Positions 31,198 to 46,331 are shown, counted from the stretch's first letter. The stretch is DNA of 64,000 bases from Cornus controversa (GCA_026545225.1 CM048848.1:46780306-46844305), one strand, 5' to 3'. Made by a program: numbers and translations. The notes: generated by a model not told the origin, from the sequence alone.

Positions 31198-34100
31198 TCA
31201 TCAGTCATGAAAGAGTATTGCAAACAAAATTAATATTTAATACTAATTTGTCTAAAATAATAATTCCTCCATTTCAAAATTATTGTCTCAGCACAAAAAT
31301 TAATTTAGAAGGAATGTACAATTTTCAAAATATTCTTAGCTTTTGAAATATAATTCCAACTAATAATATAAAAAACAGACAACGCCCTAGGAAGTGCGGA
31401 CAATGGTACAACACGATAAAGATACAACGATATGACAAATATAAAAAAAGAGAATATAAACACGCAAGGCTACTTAATATATATATATATATAATTTTAA
31501 TTTTTGATTAGTTTTCATAACATTATGAATGTAAATGTGTTCACAAATGTGTTCATAAATAAAGAGGCAATTACATGAAATACAAAAAGAGAAACATTAA
31601 TCCTACAACATGATGACCCAAATTCTTACTAGACACTGGATCTCCCTTTTTCATCTCATTCTCTTTCTCTATTTCTCTCTCACTCTCAACTTAGGATTAT
31701 AAATCTTTTTTTTTTGTTTTATTTTCTTTTAAATAATGAACTTTTTATCATTTTTTATAAAACTAATTATAATTTTGTCTAGCCGTATTCCAAAAGTATC
31801 CTACCGTATCTTAGATGTATTCCAAAAATATCATTATGTATCCTAACTATATCTCAATCGTATTGACGTATCCGGTGCGTATCCGATATGGCCATAACAA
31901 CTTTAAGCAAGTATCTATTCTTCCTAGACAACGTCTTAAATTCATGTTGATCTCCTTAAAATTTGAACCCAAAAATGAATAATTTTTTTGAAATAAAGGT
32001 AGTATTATTACAATCAAATTTATCTTCTCAAGTTGGATAATTTCAACTTTACCATTGAATAAAACAATGTCCCTTAGTGAAAAGTACTAATTTGTCATTT
32101 GAAAAAAAAATGTCATTTGAAAAGAAAAGGGCCTTAGCCATCAATAAACAAAAGTTATGTTGAAACTTGTGTGACGTATATTTTTGTAATTGATAATATT
32201 TTGTGTCAAAAATAAACATGATCGAGTTATAATATTTTATTTATATTCTTGTAATTGAAATCTCGGAGTGAGCATAAAGTTTTACACCAAACATGCAAAT
32301 GATCTTCAAATACATGAAACTTGAAACATCGGAAGAAGTCATCCAATTATCGAACAAGGATTTGATTGTTTGAAATTTTCGAATGGTTTCGATTGCATAT
32401 GGACATTGTTAATCAAAGTATGAGAGTCACGTAGTCCAGGTAAAGTTGTGAGAACACATATATTTCAAACAGGAAGGTTCCGACTTTGAAAAGTAGAGTT
32501 TTTGAGCTGTTTTTATAAAATTTTAAGGTTAGATTGGTCCAAGCTTTTGTTGGATCAGTCTATGAGTCTTTAGGATCTCAAACAGAGATTTTCATAAAGC
32601 TAGACTAGTCCATGCTTCCTGGTTTGGCCATTTTGCACCATTTCTATTTCGACCGAGATTGGGCTCTGAACTTTCTTTAAACGTTGGGATTTGTTTTCAA
32701 TTGATTTTTAACTTATTTTTCAATAAAAATTAGGATTTTTAACATCTGTAAAAACCTCATATGTGTTCTTTCTCAAAAAGCTTTCAATACACATCGAAAT
32801 TATTATTTTTAAAAAGAGAGCATTGAGATGTTTTTAGGATAGAGAATTCTTCATTAATTCTTTGTTTATATTTCTTTGAAAGATCACACATATACACTGT
32901 GAGTGATTTATGTTATATCTCTCTCTAAGATTGCTTCAGATATTTTCTATTAATGAAGCTATTGGATCGTTTGGTTTCTTCTACAACTGTTCGTTGGTGA
33001 GGAAGGAAAAAAAGATCGCACTACGACGGGGACTGAATACTTGCTGAGTATTTGTGTTATTCCGGTTACCATTCTAAAAGAATTGTGACGTTAGCCGGGA
33101 GTGTACAACAATTGGACGAAGAATTGCAAGAGTAAGCTTGAAGTGTTCTGCATTAATTTCTTGTCAGAGTGGAGTTGATGCGAGTTTAGGACAGAGTTTG
33201 TTGTACTTTGTTTTGAAATAGTGAATTTTGTTTTCCGGACTGCAAGTCTCACATGTGATTTTTTCTTGATTTGAATTTTCAACATATATTTGGTACACTC
33301 TTTACTTCATTAGACTTTATTTTATTTATTTAATTTGTAAAATTACTTAAATTTTAATTAAACTTAAAATTAAATTAATTTAAAAAATTAAGAAAACGAA
33401 GAATTAAACTATTCAACCTTCTAAGTTTTAATAAAACTCTAGTGACCACTTCTATACTTCACAACTCACAGCTTAAAAAATATCATGACAAACAGCTCGA
33501 AGATATTTCATTTTCATTTTGTTTTCTTTTAATTTTTAAAAGTTTTTTTTTTTTTTTTTTCTAGAAAATTCGGGGTCGATCTTCAGATGTACGCCAAATA
33601 TGAAATTACCTGTTGCTTGTGTGCTAAGCCAGTTGGCATACCATGCCACGTGGCAAGGCGTGTTGATGTATCAGCCGTTGATTTTGACAGATAATGGTCA
33701 TCTGTCACTGTAGCACAACTGCAGCACCGAAATAACTTGGGATGTTGATTCTTGTCTGACAGTGACTGTGGTGTCTTGGTCCAAATAATTGCTGCCACGT
33801 GTCGCTACACTGTACCTGAATATATGCCTCTGAAGATCTCAGGATTAGACCTTACTATAAAATCAGGTGGGCCTTTTACCTGTTACTACTTTATTCTCAG
33901 ATTTTGATTTGGTGTGCAGGTTCAAATTCAAATACCCATTTTGGTCACAACATCAGAGTTTTGCATTTTGAACTTATGACATTGCAGTGCTTTTACTTAA
34001 CTTTCCAAAAAACAAAAAAAAATTTTAATTCGTCGCAGTGAAAAATAACAAATTTTATATTATAAAAAAAAGTGACATTGAAAATACAAAAATAATAAAT

Positions 34101-34973
34101 TTTATATTATAAAAAAAGAGTGACAAAAATAGAATATATGCATAATATGAGAGTCGGAGCGACAAATATTTAAAAAAATTGTAACGTAGTTAAAAATATC
34201 TATTCAAGTTTTGACTATAACACTTATCAACTGTAGCAGGTCTGTTTGATTCAAAAAGAAAAAAATTTAATTGAAATTTTTTTGAGATGATTAACCATTT
34301 TTTAATTATTAAAAAATAAAAAAATTGTTCTGAAAAACTAAACCAAACATGGTGTATGCCTCTCAATATTTTCAAAGACCACACAAACTGTGACAATTAG
34401 TAGCATCACAATATCTGTGTTCAACCCTCATATTAATAAAAATAATCCCATTAATCAATACAAAAGGTAATTAAAACAAATGATGAATGAACACTCTGGA
34501 GATGAAGACATTCCAAATCTGTAATCTTCTAATTTTGTACGCCTTTTCTGCCCCTACATAGAAATTTGGTTGATATATATATATATATATCTATACACAC
34601 ACTCACTCTCTGTATATATTTGCATTAAATTTGGTTTATATGAGAAGTGTACTATATGCATACAGCTCAGTCCCAACTCCCAAGTGTCGGGCAATGGTCT
34701 GAAAGAGAAGAGACACCATGGAAACGTGTAAATTAATGCATGTACACATTTGGTTTTTCAGTAAAAGAAAAGGACTAACCAGTCACGCAAAATCTGCAAC
34801 TTATTCATTTCATTTTTTTGACACTGCAATCTTAATCTTCAACTGAATTGTCTTGAAAGAGAACAAAATACCAAGAAATATGAGCTGTGTGGGTTGTCAT
34901 TTTCTTCTCTTTTTTCAAAACCTTAATCACTCTACAATCCTCATTGTGACTTTGCAGAGTGAGAGAGTCTGAC
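31198..34973. other. intergenic region, distal upstream of the NAT gene
   Basis: No gene is supported. About 33590-33840 is less AT-rich than its surroundings and carries two G-box-type motifs (see separate entry). The rest is AT-rich with no defined element. Confidence 0.4.
33645..33802. promoter_or_regulatory. two G-box motifs
   Basis: GCCACGTGGC is a perfect palindrome at 33645-33654 and CCACGTGT lies at 33795-33802. CACGTG is bound by plant bZIP and bHLH factors. The pair is about 2 kb upstream of the NAT start, so any link to that gene is inference. Confidence 0.35.

Positions 34974-35008
<35 letters not shown>
34974..35008. repeat. GA microsatellite upstream of NAT
   Basis: About 17 GA/AG units, 750 bp before the NAT start codon. 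Such runs are common in plant promoters and leaders. Confidence 0.9.
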
Positions 35009-35012
<4 letters not shown>

Positions 35013-35754
35013 AAGGGTATTGAATTTACGTTCTTTCTTTTTCATCTCTCGTTCTACTAACTGATACAAAGTTGAGAGTTTAATTAATACTAACATATAT
35101 AGCGGTAGTATATAGATATATATATATATATATGTGTGTGGGTGTGATTATTATGTGTACTATTTAATAGTCCAGCATAATAATAATAATAATTTTTGAT
35201 AAAGGTAAGGATGGAAATGCTTTTGTAGCTTTGTCTTTTTTTTGATGAGAGAAAAAGAAGTGCGAGACTGTGGACTTCAAACCCAGATTATAAAATACTA
35301 ATTAAGAGATTCCTTTTGGGACTTGGGATGGTCACAGAGGCATTTTGGTTTCTTTCTCACTTTGGGTTTGCAAGCTTTTGTTCTCTTTTCCTCTTCTTTT
35401 TCTCTTTGGCCACCTTCACTCTCTTTTATGTCTCTTGGGTGTCTTTAAGTTGGTTTTTACTGTAATACATTCCCTCCAGAGAACCCTTCACTGTTCTTCA
35501 ATCAACTTCTCAGAGAAAAGGGAAAAACAGATTTTTTTTTTTTAATTTAAAAAAAGCTCTATAGAGATATAGATACATGCATATATTTGGTTAGGCTTTA
35601 ATACAAGTGGTTTTGTAGGGTGGTGGATTTGTTTTTGGGATTGTGATATCTTGGTTTGAGAGATTTGGGATTTGGGTTTTGTGGCGATTTGGGTATTGTT
35701 GGTATAGTGTTTTAAGAGTGAGAAAGAAGAAGAGCAGGGGAAGAGAGAAGAGTG

Positions 35755-38700
35755 ATGGCAGGAGGTGGAGCTGCTGCACCGCCACCCAAACAGGAGGAGT
35801 TGCAGCCACATCCGGTTAGAGATCAGCTGTCCAACGTATCTTACTGCATCACTAGTCCCCCTCCCTGGCGTGAGTTTCCCCTCATTGTCTGTTCTATTTC
35901 ATCTTTATCTTTACACACAGACACAGACACAGACACACACATATATTTATATATATATATATGTGTATATGCTCTTATGTGTGTGTGTGTGTGTGTATAT
36001 GTGTTGTTAGCTTCTCTAGTTTGTTTTGGTACTTTAATATGCATTTTGTCTAACTTGGAGTCTCCTTTGATTCAGTTCTCAATTGGTACTGATTTGTTTT
36101 CCCCTTCTTACTTTATATGCATTTTTTTTTGACAATTATTATAGTTTCAGTGATTCAAATGAAACCCAGTTCATTTTCTTTCTTTTTATTTAGGAAATCC
36201 ATTTTGTTTTGCTTATTTGTGTTTTTGTTGCAATTAGTTGGCTTGACAGAACCCTGTTGAATAAGCACACAATTTTCGTTTTTCTGTTTTGGTTTCTGTT
36301 TATTTTTTTAAACCTGCATTTGTTTGTCATAATATAATTTTAATATGATTGTGATGAACTGTGGGCTGTTCCTAATGCAGCTGAGGCTATTCTACTTGGG
36401 TTCCAGCACTATCTTGTGATGCTTGGCACAACAGTTCTCATTCCTGCCAGTTTGGTTCCCCAGATGGGAGGAGGAAATGTAAGACTCTGGGAAAGACACT
36501 AATAAATGCGTCATCTTATTTCCTAGCTTGAGTTTCTGTATAATGGGTAATTATGCAAATATTTGTTAATCTAATAAGCTATTGACAATTTTCCTTAGGA
36601 AGAGAAAGCTAAGATGATCCAAACATTACTGTTTGTGGCTGGTTTAAACACGTTGACCCAGACATTGTTTGGCACCCGATTACCCGCTGTGATTGGTGGA
36701 TCTTATACCTTTGTGCCCACAACAATTTCAATTGTCTTGGCTGGTCGATATAATGAGCTTTTGAGTCCTCAAGAGGTTGCCTGATGAACCCTCACTTTGT
36801 TTCATTACTAGATATCTGTTGTATTTGTGTCAATCTGATTGACTGATTTGTGATGCTTATGCAGAAATTTGAGAAGATAATGCGAGGAATCCAGGGAGCC
36901 CTAATTGTTGCTTCTACCCTTCAGATTGTCATTGGTTTTAGTGGCCTTTGGCGTAATGTCATTAGGTTGGTTAAAAGCTTGTTGAATGCAAGTTATACTA
37001 AGTTTTTCTATTCGCGCTATACTAGCAGAATTGCTCCAAAAAACATCTAAATCCAATGCTGAATATTTTTATCATGGTTACATACAATTTGTGAAGTGAC
37101 TGAAAGTTATGCTAATTAATTTTATATGATTTTTACATGTTCAGGTTCTTGAGTCCACTCTCTGCTGTTCCTTTGGTAGCTCTAACAGGATTTGGGCTTT
37201 ATGAATTGGGTTTCCCTTTGGTATGTATTTATGTGGTTCTTGTGGGATGAAGTGAGCTGCAGAAATTACTCTCCTTCTCCCAAATTGTAATTGTACACTT
37301 TTTCACTGTTGACTATTGACTCTTGCATTGGATGTCTAGCTTGCAAAATGCATTGAGATTGGATTGCCACAGCTCATTATTCTAGTTATTTTTTCCCAGG
37401 TAATGTTTAATTGAGTATTGCTTTTTTCATTGCAATGATCTAGGTTTCGCACTTTTTACTCTTTTTTTTTCCTCCTTCATTAGAATCCTGAATCATTTTA
37501 AGCAGATCGGTGTTTTATCTCATCAGTGTCACACATCTTAATGTTTTCAGTTTATACCCCATCTAATGGGTGGGGAGAGGCATATCTTTGACCGCTTTGC
37601 TGTTATATTCTCGGTGGTGATTGTTTGGATTTATGCTCACCTACTCACTGTGGGTGGAGCATATAAGAACACACCAACAAAAACTCAATTTAGCTGCCGA
37701 ACTGATCGTGCTGGACTTATAGGTGCCGCTCCATGGTAAGGCTACTAGTTGTTTTTCTTCTAATTGATGCTTATGATCTTGTTATGATGCTTTATGCGGT
37801 CATGAGTTCCAGACAGTATATCTATAAAAAGTATGCTCAAATAGAAAAAATCATGCTAGTTAGCCTACTTTATGCAATAAGCTACAATTAAAGACTGGTG
37901 AATGAAAGGTTTAGCTGTTCTCCTGATAACTTAAGGATGCTTGGAAAGACATGGTGGGGTGTCATTGTTGATAACTGTTACTTATTTTTATACTGCACAT
38001 TTGCAGGATTAGAGTCCCCTATCCGTTTCAATGGGGAGCTCCCACATTCGATGCTGGAGAATCTTTTGCAATGATGGCTGCATCATTTGTTGCTCTTGTA
38101 GAGGTATTGTGATTGTGAGTTGAAGCTTGAGATATATCATTAGACATTTGGATTATTTCTCAGGGTCCCATCAACTTGTCTTTTCATATTGTTGTGTCCT
38201 GTTAAATATCCCTCGTGTTATTTATCTACTTGTGTCATGTTTAGTTTCTTATCTTATACAACCGGTCCCATTCCCTAGAAAAGGAGGTTGGTTGCATTAG
38301 GTAGCTTGATAGTTAGCTTTAAGCCATGAAACTTTTGTTGGGACTATATGAGTTGAGTTGTTTCTGCAACATGAGTCAGGCAGTATAAAATTGTTTGACA
38401 ACGTGTATGAAATATTTTATCCAAAGCTGTATTATTGCCTTTTGAAGCATAAACCCACACTCTTGTACATCCATCTTGCTCCTTGTTACGAACCTAAGTT
38501 TCTTGGCCATTCTCCAAGTAGAGTTCACATTGCCAAGTTCAATGGTTGTTCTCTGTTTTCCCACACTTTTTTTTTTTTTTTAATTGCTGTGTTAGGTATG
38601 GAGAGTTTGATTCTTTCATAATTGACATTTTGTACCATGCATAGCCACATCAATTCACTGATTTCTTTGGCAGTTCCTAATGTGGATAGCTTCAGGAATT

Positions 38701-40265
38701 TATTGGTTTCTTATTTACTTTTGACATGTCAACAGTCCACTGGTGCCTTCATTGCTGTGTCGAGGTATGCGAGTGCAACTCCTTTGCCACCTTCTATTCT
38801 CAGTCGCGGTGTTGGTTGGCAGGTAAAATTGACTTAGTGATAACTTTATTTGCATCTTCGTCTTCATTAACACCTCAGTGCTAAACTTAAAAGAGACTAC
38901 ATATAGCACAATTTTCCACCCTCAACTTGTACATGTGCTGCTTGTTTACCAATATGACTAATTAGGATTGCATGTCCTACTCAATGTCGTTGAACCTCCA
39001 CCCAACTAAGAAAAATGGTACATGTAATTTAACTAAAATTTCCATCTGACATGGTAGTGGCATTTGAGAAACATAATAGATGGTTCTTTGTCTTGAAATG
39101 ATGGGAAACTAATTTGCCATGTCACTTTGTATGTAATTCTTTTGGTCATGAATTCTGTTTGTAAAGTACTTCTCTAAATCTGACTCTGCATAATTGTTAA
39201 TGTCCTACGGTTCTAATCATCTTTATTCTGTTTTTTTATCGAAGGGAGTGGGCATATTGTTCTCTGGAATTTTTGGAACTGGGAATGGGTCCTCAGTATC
39301 AGTGTAAGATTCTTGTGCAATAAATTTATAAGCTGTGTTGCAAATTTCATTCTTAATTAGCATGGGAATTAACCTTGATTTTTTCTCCCCTTCTACAGGG
39401 AAAATGCTGGTTTGTTAGCATTGACACGTGTTGGCAGCCGAAGAGTGGTGCAGATATCTGCTGGTTTCATGATTTTCTTTTCCATACTAGGTAAGTTAGG
39501 AGTTGTGCTGCCTAAATAATGCAAATAATCAACAGTTTTATCCATAGAAAATAAGCCTTCAGTCCCAAGTACATTTGTTAAACATAAATTGCTATTCAGG
39601 GAAATTTGGGGCTGTCTTCGCGTCAATCCCAGCACCAATCATTGCAGCTCTATATTGCCTTTTCTTCGCCTACGTGGGTATGTGTTACCAAATGAAGAGT
39701 TCCCCTCATCTTCTAATTTTTTCTTTTTGAATCATGAAGCTGTTCAAGTTCAATCATTTTTCTTTAATTATGAATGAGCAGGTTCAGCAGGTCTCAGTTT
39801 ACTCCAGTTTTGCAATTTAAACAGCTTTCGAACCAAGTTTATCTTAGGCTTCTCGGTTTTCATGGGCTTATCAATACCACAGTACTTCAACGAGTATACA
39901 GCAGTAAACGGTTATGGTCCTGTCCACACTGGAGCAAGATGGGTATGCAATGCAGCTACCTCTGTCCTCTTCATACCTTAAATCAGTTCCCTAAAATTAT
40001 CTCTATTGATTTGGCCTCATCTAAGGTTTCACTTCTTATTTGACAGTTCAATGACATGATCAACGGGCCTTTCTCATCGGAAGCATTTGTTGCCGGCATG
40101 TTGGCGCTGTTTCTAGACGTCACACTGCATCACAGAGACAATGCTATTAGGAAAGACAGGGGCATGCATTGGTGGGACAGGTTCCGGTCGTTCAAGACGG
40201 ACACGAGGAGCGAAGAGTTCTATTCCCTGCCCTTCAATCTCAACAAGTTTTTCCCATCAGTGTGA
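35755..40265 (+). CDS. NAT6: nucleobase-ascorbate transporter, NAT6-like, 14 exons
   Basis: Exons: 35755-35869, 36381-36478, 36599-36775, 36865-36965, 37145-37220, 37340-37399, 37551-37735, 38007-38103, 38736-38822, 39245-39303, 39399-39490, 39600-39677, 39782-39942, 40047-40265; all introns are GT-AG and every junction keeps frame, giving 534 aa. It is a NAT/NCS2-family membrane transporter for purines, uracil or related bases, expected at the plasma membrane with 12-14 spanning helices. Visible marks: a soluble start (MAGGGAAAPPPKQEELQPHP), the QH motif in helix 1 (GFQHYLVMLGTTVLIP), and the NAT signature ENAGLLALTR in exon 11. The protein ends LPFNLNKFFPSV. The start follows a purine-rich leader. 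Overall wording matches Arabidopsis NAT6/NAT5-type proteins; substrate cannot be read from sequence. Intron 1 carries AC/AT/GT microsatellites. Confidence 0.95.
35918..36004. repeat. compound AC-AT-GT microsatellite in NAT intron 1
   Basis: Runs of ACACAC, then ATATAT, then GTGTGT, so the tract can fold on itself. It lies wholly in intron 1 of the NAT gene. Confidence 0.85.
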
Positions 40266-41842
40266 GTACTCTTTGGGATGAATCAAGTTCTTGAGGGCAT
40301 TGTGAATCATCAAGTCATGAGCCCCCAATAGCTCACTGTGGGTATTTTCACTTTGATCATCAATCTCTTTACTATATTTCTTTGCCTCTTTTTCATTTTG
40401 GTCCTTGATAAAAAAAACCATGTTTAGTGTAGATGAATCTCTTCTTCTTACAGCATTATCTGGTGAGCAGTTTTTGTGATTTCCCCTTTTAATCCCTGTA
40501 TGTTAAACTGGTTAAATGCAGTATGAGTATCATTTAGTTCAGTTACTAAGATTTTGCAAAACCCAGTGTGTATGTGTGTGTGTGAGAGATTAAGAGGGAG
40601 AGAGAGAGCTTCTTTTTATCCATCCATGCATTGAAGTGGCGCATACTATATTGTATCATTAGATAAATCATATATATGTGTCAGCTTTATATGGATAAAG
40701 TGAGATTAGAAACTTTTTTCAGAAATATAACTGATGTAGTGATGTGTATATATAGATAGCCATGTGGTACTATTTATTTTAGCTGTAAAGTCCCCTGTAT
40801 GCTTAAGAAAAGAACTATAAAAATTAAGTATAGTAGCTGGTTTAAGCCTTTAAGGTATCACTTTATCAGCAACTTAGATTGACAAATTAATGTGAGAATG
40901 GAGTTCAAATTTCAAACCATTTATGTGAGTTTATGTCTGATCTACTTCAACTCTCCTCCTTACCCCTTCAAACCCATATAATATATACATATATATATTT
41001 TAAAATAGAATTTTGAGAAGAAAAAAAAAGGACAATGGAATGAAAATTCTTTTCTTATTTCCTATATATATATACATATATCGTATTTTTCATTTAAACC
41101 AAACAAGAAAACTAGGGGTATGTTTGGTACAATTTTCTAAGAACAGTTCGCAAAAACTATAAAACTATTTTTAAAGAACTATAAAAACAGTTCCATGAAA
41201 ACACCACTTTTTTTAATTGAGTTTTCAGATATTGTCAACCTATTTTTTGATATTTAGTTCTCAAAAAATATAAAATTGTTTTTAGTAAACTGAATCGAAC
41301 CAAACTAAGTACTCAAGTTAGGACAGGAAATGAATATAACTAGTCTGGAATGGCGTATGCTTGCTTGTTAGAAGACTCAATAAGTAACGATTAACGATTA
41401 GTAATCATTCTTTATCATTAATGAACATCTCTAATTATTTGTCATAGTCATTAAACACGTCAAACTTCAATAATGGTCCTCTTTTTTCAAAATGAAAGGT
41501 GGAGGGTTCGAGTAAATGAAATGAAAGGCGGAGGGTTCGAGTGTTTCAAGAGTACGTTAGAGTAATAATCATAATCTTCTACTTGAATTCTTTACTCGGT
41601 AGGGTTGATAATTTAAGTTGCATTTTTTTTACATGTGTTTCTTTTCTAATTTTTTCTTTTTCCAACAAGAGCAAGAGCAAGATTAAAATGAAAAAGACTT
41701 TTTTTTTGACAGGTAAGACACAACAAACCTTCGTTTTATTTAAGTGTGAACTCCAACCCTCAAGCTTGTGGAAAGAAGAAATACCATTGGAATCATCCTC
41801 AGTGATATGACATAGACCTTACAAGATGCAAGTGTCTTTACA

Positions 41843-41892
<50 letters not shown>

Positions 41893-43420
41893 ACTGGAAT
41901 CATGTTCTCTAGACACTTGTGCAATTTAAGTGCTTGGATAGTTATATTGTCACCAACATATGCTACGAGGCACACTCAAGCAACTTGGAAAAAATAAGAA
42001 TTTGCTCAGAGAATAAATTCAAATTTGAAGAAATCAAACAATAAACGGGCCTTGACACGATAAGCTTGTTTCATTTTGACTTGAAGATTATGAATTCGAA
42101 AAGAGAAATAATCTTTCCGCATTCAAAGATAAAAATTGCATACATCTGACTCTCTCTAAATCTTGCAATGGCTGGAGCCTCACTAAACTAGCCTATAAAA
42201 TCAAGCAATAATTTTTCATGGACCGCCAAGTGTCTATTTCTTTATTTCAGCTAAAACACAAATTCATTGAGCTTGGACATGAGTGTTTGAACTTGTTCGG
42301 ATATTACTTATTAAGTTCTGACTCGTTTGGCTTGTTTTATCTGTACTTTATCCAATTTTGAGCTCAAACTTTAATCAACAAGTCATGAGTTCTTTGAATT
42401 CGAGTTGTTTGCTTAATGAGTTATTCGGATGACATCGTTTGCTCAGAAAGTAGAAGATGGACACGAATCCGAGCCTGAACTATTTTTTGAATCGATCAAT
42501 TTATTTGCAGCCCTAAATAAACAATGCTAAGTCCCCCAATGTCCACTTTAGATGAGTTAGAGAAAGCTAGTCATTTGAAATGTAACAGTCTTACTGTTTC
42601 CCTATAAAAAAAACATGAAGAAGGTGTTCATAAAAAAGAGAAAATACAAATTTTTATTAATCCTCAATTTGATTGTTGAGAAAATGAGGGAAATGAAAAG
42701 AAAAATAAAGCATTGAACACTTTTAATTTCTTAAACCAAAAAATAAATAAAGAATAATAATAGAAAATAAGACAAGTTGCGAAACAACTTTTGTGACAAA
42801 TACCACAAATTAAGAACACAATCAAATAATTGACAGAAAACACAAACACAAACACAAAGAACATAGATTTATGTGCTTCAGTGTAAAGCCTACATCCACA
42901 ATGAAGATTGTGCAAAAGATTTCACTATGTGAAAATCAGAAGTTTACAAGTTTTAGCCACGATCCTCTTTCTTTAAACACTCTCCAACTGTGGGTATAAG
43001 TGAACTCACACCACACACTCCAAATTCTAAACATCCTTGTGTGCTGGGCTACAAGAGAGTTCTAGAACTAGGGGTGCTGCCCCTGGACCCTGTGGATTTG
43101 GTGAGAAACTCATACAAAACTCATTTTTTGGGTCATGCAATCCAAGTGGAAACAAAATTTGGGTCACAACTTCACAAAGACTAAGTGCACAAGGGAGAGC
43201 TTAATGATTACAATGAGAGTAATGCTAGAGGAAAAAGAAGACCAAAATTAATGTGTAGAGTTGGTGAAAAATGATTATGAAATAAAATAAAGTTTGACTG
43301 AGGTTATGAGCTTATATAAAACATCGTTGATGTAACTGATCTAAAGAGTTGGAAAAATGGGAAATTTAATAGAACCATAATGGTTTCCTACATTTTCTCA
43401 GCAACCAAACGAGCAATAAT
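40266..43420. other. NAT 3' untranslated region and intergenic spacer
   Basis: The first few hundred bases are probably the NAT 3' UTR. About 41110-41300 has inverted MITE-like ends (GTTTGGTACAATTTTC and GAATCGAACCAAACT) without a clear target duplication. 41842-41889 is a TG/TA microsatellite. 42990-43230 (GGTGCTGCCCCTGGACCC) has a sequence style seen in LTR elements but no partner. No gene is supported. Confidence 0.35.
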
Positions 43421-46020
43421 GATCCTACTCTTTGAACTGAGAAAATGAAAAAAAGAGAAAAAGAAAAAAAAGACTTTCTCCATACTAAAATGTTTCTGCA
43501 GCTTTGAGTTACAAACATCAAAGCCATTATGGTCTGCTAAATGTCTCCAAAAAATTAAGGCAACATAGTTAGTGATCTTGTGAATTGAGATTCTCAACTC
43601 TAAGCCAACTTTCAATGTGAAGCCCTTTAAACATATGGTTTCACATGCGTAAAATTTTTATAAGAGTACGAAATTATCATTAAAATGAGACCATAAGCAC
43701 ATAAAATATGTTAATGTTGAAAACACACAATAATAATAACAAAAAATAGTCTTGGTATTTTATAAATAGCACTGATCCAATTCACATAAAAAAAGTAAAA
43801 GAAATTGGGCCTATAATTAAGTTACGTCGTGTTTCAAGAAATAATGAGCAGATTTTAGTTTAGATTGAGAAGAGAGTTGAGATGTAGAGAGTTTGAGATT
43901 AGATCATGTCATGTTTGAGAAAATAAAGAGAAAATTTTAATTTATAATTTAGAGGCCCTTGATAACCGCCTGGACTGCCTAGGCCTACGACCGACCCTAT
44001 CTGTAGAGCCCACTATAAACTCTTGTATCTTGTTTGGTAGTTCGGTTTCAACAATCAAGTCAAAGACATGTCCTGCCTACCCAAAAAAAATTAGCTAGCT
44101 TCAAATTCTTTGCATTCAAAGAAATGATCACAATCACTGAATATAAAAGTGAAGATAAGTTGTAACTTTTCATCATTCATGCATTTGCATGATGTAAAAT
44201 GGAAGAGAGGAGACAATTAATCAACTACCAAAGCTCACATCATTCTTCAATATGCTTGTTAATAAAACTAGTCAACTTTTCTAAGGTTGTATAGCAAAGA
44301 AATGAATTATTAATGCATTAAAATACTTTTTTTTCTTTTTTTTTTAGAAGTTAAAGATGACACACACCCATTTCCGCATTAAACCTCATTCTTCTAATTT
44401 AGCAATTCATTGAAAAAAAAAATCACAAATGAACAAAATTATCCGAAACTTCAACTTAAATTTTTTTTTTGAAAAGGAAAGATCATACTATTCGAACTAG
44501 AACTAGAGGCGAGTAAATGCATTAAGATACTTTGAAGCCAAATCCAACCCATCAAATTATGTTTCTAAAGTTGAAGCTTGGAAATGGTAGTGCTTCATCT
44601 TGTGGAGATGAAGATTTATTGATTTGTTTATCAGCTAACATCAGTTGAGTGTAACATAACTTAGATTGGTATGTGTGTGTACTAGTAATGGTTACAGCTG
44701 AATTTCTATCCCTATCCCTATGGTCCCCTGATAGCTAAGAGTGTTAGACCATAGGGTTTGAATGGTTCCTAACCCTATGGCCCCATATTAGTTAAGAATG
44801 TTAGACCATGGGGCTTGAATGGTTTCTAACAATAACTGTTAATGTTACCATACTTATCACCAAGTAATTTCTTAATTGAAATGATTGGTTGTTAACATAT
44901 TTCTATTCGGATTAATTTAATTTTTGATCATTTTTGATAGTCTAATTACAAATATGTCAAATTTTAAATAATATACGGTCAAAAAGCAATTTATACAAAA
45001 GTATTTACATATTCGACACTTTTCAATGTTTTTCAATACACATGACGAAATTATCCCTATGTAGCTCATTGTACACTCCTTAATATTTTGTACAGTAAAA
45101 TTATAACAAGATGCATTTAAAGTATTACATAAATGTAGTAAAATTATTACATTGTGTAATAAAAGTTTCATATTGTTACTAGATTTTTCGAATGGATACC
45201 TTTACAAAAAAAATGGTACACGACTTCATATTTTGTGTAGTAAAATTATAACATCATGCAGTTAAATGATTACATGAATGCAGTAAAACAATTATATTGT
45301 GTAATAAATTTTTAGTAAACTTATATGTGAAGGGTCTTAAGGGCAATTTGAATCCAAATAATATAAATTATCGTATTTGTAATTACTTTTTAAAAAACTG
45401 TTTTTAGGCCTGGTTATAAATTAAATTAACACTTTGTATTTTGACTTTATTTGTAATCTCTTTTTTTTTTAAGTTAAAACTCTTTTCTTTCTTGTAAAAT
45501 ACTTGTACAGCAACTTGTCAGCAAGTCTCTCATATTTTTTTTGAGAAACAAGTCTTCTCCCTCTTGTAATTTTTGTATATAATACAATTATAATGGATTC
45601 TCTCATCAATTAAGGAAGACATCACCAAAATCATGTGTAAGATTTATAATAATTGTTGGGTGGTTGGTTTTGGTTCCATTTAGAAATTGCATAATATTCC
45701 CCATATGTGTGTGTATATATATATATATAATGTTTTTCTTATATGTTGATCCTCCTATGTGGTTTCAAGTAAATTTGTTTATGTTATATAGTCCAGAATT
45801 GATTTTGAAGGTCTCTGCTCTGTTATTTTACTCTGCAGTCCTTCTTATGGAGTTTCTTGGTATCTTCACGTAGAGCTAAGATTCTTCTGTTTTTTTTTTT
45901 TTTTTTTTGTAGGATTTGTTTATCTTGATTACATTGGGATTTGCAATCTTTAGAATTTTTCTCGAGCTGATCACCTGTGGGTTGACTCTATAATGCTCAA
46001 AAAAGCTGTCAACCTGATAA

Positions 46021-46023
<3 letters not shown>

Positions 46024-46077
<54 letters not shown>

Positions 46078-46288
46078 AGGGCGTAGCCATTAAGACACTA
46101 GTGGGTACATTAGTATTCACTTAACTCTATAATTTTTTTTTATATATACAGTAAATATAATTTTTTGGGGTTTAAAATTGTAATGACCTATTAAATTTTG
46201 AGTGATGTACTCACTTAATTTTATAAAAAAATAAATTATGATTCGAACTTTTGCGTTCGTACCCACTTGTATAAATTTTTGGCTACGT

Positions 46289-46329
<41 letters not shown>
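46024..46329. mobile_element. copy-A-specific insertion between two TA runs
   Basis: Between TA runs 46024-46071 and 46292-46329 lies about 217 bp (46077-46293) with inverted ends AAGGGCGTAGCCA and GGCTACGTCCTT. Copy B has one uninterrupted TA run at the matching place (about 51680-51701). The duplicated target is TA-rich, so its exact length cannot be read. Confidence 0.7.

Positions 46330-46331
<2 letters not shown>

Noticed and set aside
35841-36132. Open frames with threonine-histidine and tyrosine-isoleucine runs in NAT intron 1
   Set aside because: Translation of AC/AT/GT microsatellites within an intron; the real reading leaves exon 1 at 35869.
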